From assembly GCA_947579665.1 (NCBI GenBank), contig OX388345.1:31649849-31713848 (forward strand): DNA of 64,000 nt, given 5' to 3'. The notes beneath the pieces are model-generated. The model was not told the origin of the DNA, searched no databases, and saw nothing but the letters and a program-made list of their open reading frames with translations. The position numbers were made by a program, and so were the translations under genes. Positions within the stretch are counted from its first letter, which is position 1; each line of letters begins with the position of its first letter. This document shows positions 60,760 to 64,000 of the stretch, in pieces. Source of the stretch: Sympetrum striolatum (taxonomy: Eukaryota; Arthropoda; Insecta; Odonata; Libellulidae).

Positions 60760-63209
60760 ACTTTTTATATCGTTCAAAATGGATAGACCTTATTCGGCAC
60801 CATTCATAGAAAAAGTAAGTAAAACTTCTAGATGAAGAAATTGCCAGAGCTACTATGAAGATACTACTAGAAAAGTAATGCTGCCAGCTATAAGTCTGCG
60901 ACGGACAAATGCACCAATGTGATACTCACTGAAGGAGCGCGATATTTATAGTTAAATAAAAAATACTGACTCCATTGTAAGAATAGATGCCTTTCAAGAA
61001 ATTTAATGTCGATTAAGTACATTTGGTTCATATTTAATGGATGAAAATTTTCAGTGTTGACATTTTGACAGTTGTTCACATAAAATTTAGTTATTAATCT
61101 TATCTGATCGTACATGCACAGTACGTTGAACAGTTTATCTGTTACGTATTTGTTGGCTATGGTACTTTCTAGAGGATGTTTTCATTCTTAAAGACTTACC
61201 CTTGGTAAGTTTGTCGATCCCGCAATCATAATCAGCAAAACTTCCCGTTTCACTTATGAATTAGAAATTATCAAATATTGGTTCTAATAAGAAAGATATA
61301 GAAATATGTTTACTATTAACAGTATTGGAAAATTAATATCTTTTTTAATACTTCCAATATCGCAGTTGATTGTCCATCTCAAAATGAAGAGCGAAGAAAC
61401 CAGCAGTCTTCCCATATTTCCTAATGCAAACTTTTAATTTTTTCATCCAATGTTGCCATAGGTTATGTTTCGCTGTCTTCTGTATTCCTTATTGTGATGA
61501 TATGAGATGGATTCACGTTTATAAAACACTATAATATACTTAAAATAGCGTTTTCAAATTTCGAACTGCTGACAGGATTGAGATACTTCATTAAATAACC
61601 AGGAAATGTGCTGATTACAATAGGCATAAGTATGTAGTTACAGATCCTGGAGCCTAACTATAGTTTTCAGATAGAACATATAAGCAACTAGACTTTTACA
61701 TTAGCTAATAGAAAAGATTCATGTGATTATAAACCACTGTGGAAAGAGTATTATGGCTGTGAAAGAGTGAATATTGATCGAAGGAAATATTCTGCTTCGA
61801 AATATTAAAATGGCTTTGTATAATTCAATGTAAATAAAAGTTTCCTTAAAACTAATGAATTATTTATATTCCTGAGAGCAAAAATATTTTTTTTGATTTT
61901 CCTCGGAAAGATGTTTAGATCTGGTAAGCCTACTGACTCCCAGGTAAGCCTGACTGACTCATTACTGAAGATGTGATACATAAATGTCTCGAATTTTCAA
62001 TGATTTTTTATAGTTGATACTTTTAGTTAAGGGGTACGTCTTTATGTATTCATAACGTTCGTATAGTAGGGTTTTCAACTAATCTATTTCTTCACAGAAT
62101 CTACTTAGAAAAAAAGATATGAATTTGTGTTCAAACCTAGTATGCATTAAAAGGAAAGTAACACGAAGGTTATGCGAATGAAATGATGGTCAACTCAAAT
62201 TCCCAAACGTTAAAAAGTAAATGCCGAACAAGAAATATACCGGAAAAACTTTCTGGAAATTATAGAGGAATTGAAGAAATGACTTCGTTATAGTAGCTCC
62301 GCTTATGTTTAATGGTTTTTCTATTTATTGAACCAGTGTTAAGAGTATTGAAAAATAATTTGTAAACGCAGTTTGAAGTGCTAAGCTAACCTTCCCAAGG
62401 CAATGCACATACCAATGTCTTTAAATCATGGCTATGATCGACTTCTTCAGCCTGCGCTTTGCGAAACATACCTATATCTTTCTTCGTGATAAGAATTGAC
62501 TAGAGTAAGTATACTACATTTATTGTGTAAACCAAATTGCTTGTGTACTTACAATCGATATTTTTGGCTCGGATGTGATGATAAGATTTCACACTCACTA
62601 AACTATATGAAATTCGGTAAAATTATTGAGTGAACGTTAAGGATTATTTTATAATTTTAACTTTTTGAATTTTATTTCCGAGTCTTCGCGGTTTATTTTT
62701 AACCACCTTCTAGTGAGAGTGCTTCCCCATAACTCTGTCAGCCTTGTTTTGGAGACCTATCCAATCCTTTCCTTTTGTTTGATTATAATCTATTTTAATA
62801 TTTTATAAGTATTTTATATTACAAGTTATTATTATGTTTAGATAAAATTATAAGTTATATAATTATAGTTATGTTTAGATAAAATACAAGGTTATGCGTA
62901 AAGGAAGCATACTCTATGTACATACTTCGGCCTAACCACGCCAAATAAAGGGTCAAATTATAATAAAATTATAATATAATCAATGTATTTCGGCGTTACT
63001 TGAAGTATACAGTTTTCTTATAATATTTCTATTTTTACCGTTGAGTATAAAATCGTGGATTTTTTACTACTGTTACGGTATCATCAATAAGTTAACTCCC
63101 AGACATAATGTACACTTTTCTCGGTTCCTTCCAACTTTATATCCCTTTAGAGCTCTTCCTTTCACATTAATTCAAACATTTCAGAATAATGACAAAAGCT
63201 CGACATAAG
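60760..63209. other. Intergenic, no gene seen
   Basis: AT-rich sequence with short direct repeats (GTAAGCCTGACTGACT-like near 61925-61960, ATGTTTAGATAAAAT near 62833-62886). No motif-bearing frame and no RNA gene are seen. Confidence 0.5.
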
Positions 63210-63683
63210 TTACCACAAAAGATCTCCAGGTAAATTCTTCCGAATTAAAGAAATGGCATTCATTCGTTGATGGATACCAAGGTGGCGAAATCTTCTTCTA
63301 AAGAAGTAATGTGACAAAGCGAAACTTGCAAATGTCGATTTTCCCGAGAGAGAGCCGAATACGACAGCATATGGAAATTTCTCGGTGTCATAATTTACTC
63401 TCAAACAGGCTTCACTCCATAATCGATTCAGTGTCAGTAGACTAAACAAATTAAGATGGAAGCCGACATCACTAATGTCAATAAATGGTTCCCAAGGATT
63501 CGCAGGAGGTTCACTTAAGTCGAAAGAGTGATAATTCTCATCCTTAATTAACGCGTTACGCCCGCGTGAATTAATTTTCAGCGTAAAATGGTTGGTAGAC
63601 ACATCAATGAAAATAGGAAATTTCTCGAAGCTGTATGAAGTTGAATTGCAGGTTACTTCAGTTCTCTCCCAACATATTATTGG
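63210..63683 (-). other. Unassigned long open frame, 157 codons
   Basis: The minus strand is open from after a TAA at 63684-63686 to TAA at 63210-63212. The first ATG is near the far end, so if coding it would be an internal or final exon or a relic. The text is rich in F, N, R and S (for example EKFPIFIDVSTNHFTLKI and YDTEKFPYAVVFGS). I recognise no family. A frame this long is unlikely by chance in AT-rich DNA, but no splice partner was found. Confidence 0.35.
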
Positions 63684-63970
63684 TTATATGAGGTGATTGC
63701 ACCGAGTTTCACTTACTGAAATTACGTTCTTCATAATAAAACACCGTCACCGATGAGAAGATTTGTCGCAAAATAAGAGAGAACACATCAGTTTTTGTTG
63801 ATTAATATTCTTCCCTCGGATACGAAGAAAGGTTTAGGAATGCGCAAGAACTTTCCTCGATATCCATGCAGGACAAGTCTATCTTCTCCATGAATTCCTA
63901 AATAGAGGTATGGATAAAGGAAGGTTTCGACTATATACTTCGACTTTCGACTATATACTTTCGACTATAT

Positions 63971-63998
63971 AGAGGAGTATATATATATATACTCCTCT
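63971..63998. repeat. Perfect palindrome at the window edge
   Basis: AGAGGAGTATATATATATAT followed by its mirror, a 28-base perfect palindrome. Just before it CGACTATATACTT recurs three times (63928-63970). Confidence 0.85.
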
Positions 63999-64000
63999 TA

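Overview
The window looks like a repeat-rich, AT-rich arthropod nuclear genome, most likely an insect. The signs are small exons split by GT-AG introns, an insect-type gustatory receptor (Gr, 7tm_7) cluster ending in the family's TYhhhhhQF signature, and many DNA transposon, LINE and tRNA-derived SINE remains. I cannot name the species. No bacterial genes, rRNA genes or CRISPR arrays are visible. Three loci carry nearly all the coding content. (1) 3345-17753, minus strand: a 15-coding-exon gene for a mitochondrial FAD/GcvT-type protein of the pyruvate dehydrogenase phosphatase regulatory subunit (PDPR) family. All splice junctions could be read and the frame closes at 900 residues. One intron carries a gutted Tigger-type transposon. 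(2) 24726-31283, minus strand: a 10-coding-exon SLC36-type proton-coupled amino acid transporter of 521 residues, with two long near-perfect hairpins in its introns. (3) 40759-60345, plus strand: a Gr locus. Three intact large 5' exons (45272, 49086, 56698), one full-length broken copy (53324) and two fragments (40759, 55053) stand in a row, all in the same direction. The four copies whose 3' end survives intact end at phase-0 donors just after the last membrane segment of the large exon. Only one set of the three small 3' exons (58959-59027, 59868-59957, 60286-60345) is visible, downstream of the last copy. The simplest reading is one gene with alternative 5' exons spliced to common 3' exons, as in Drosophila Gr39a or Gr28b. 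Between and inside the loci lie: a compound repeat block at 18.9-23.9 kb with a nested transposon whose empty site can be read from a neighbouring repeat unit; a second copy of the outer repeat family at 34.1 kb; a SINE at 34.8 kb; a 2.04 kb PIF/Harbinger-type element at 43.0 kb; a 1.24 kb pogo-type element at 50.8 kb; and a 5'-truncated LINE at 52.5 kb that landed between duplicated Gr copies with a 12-bp target duplication. An unassigned 157-codon open frame lies at the far right on the minus strand. The stretches at 1-3 kb, 31.3-34.1 kb, 35.0-40.7 kb and 60.8-63.2 kb hold nothing I can assign with confidence.
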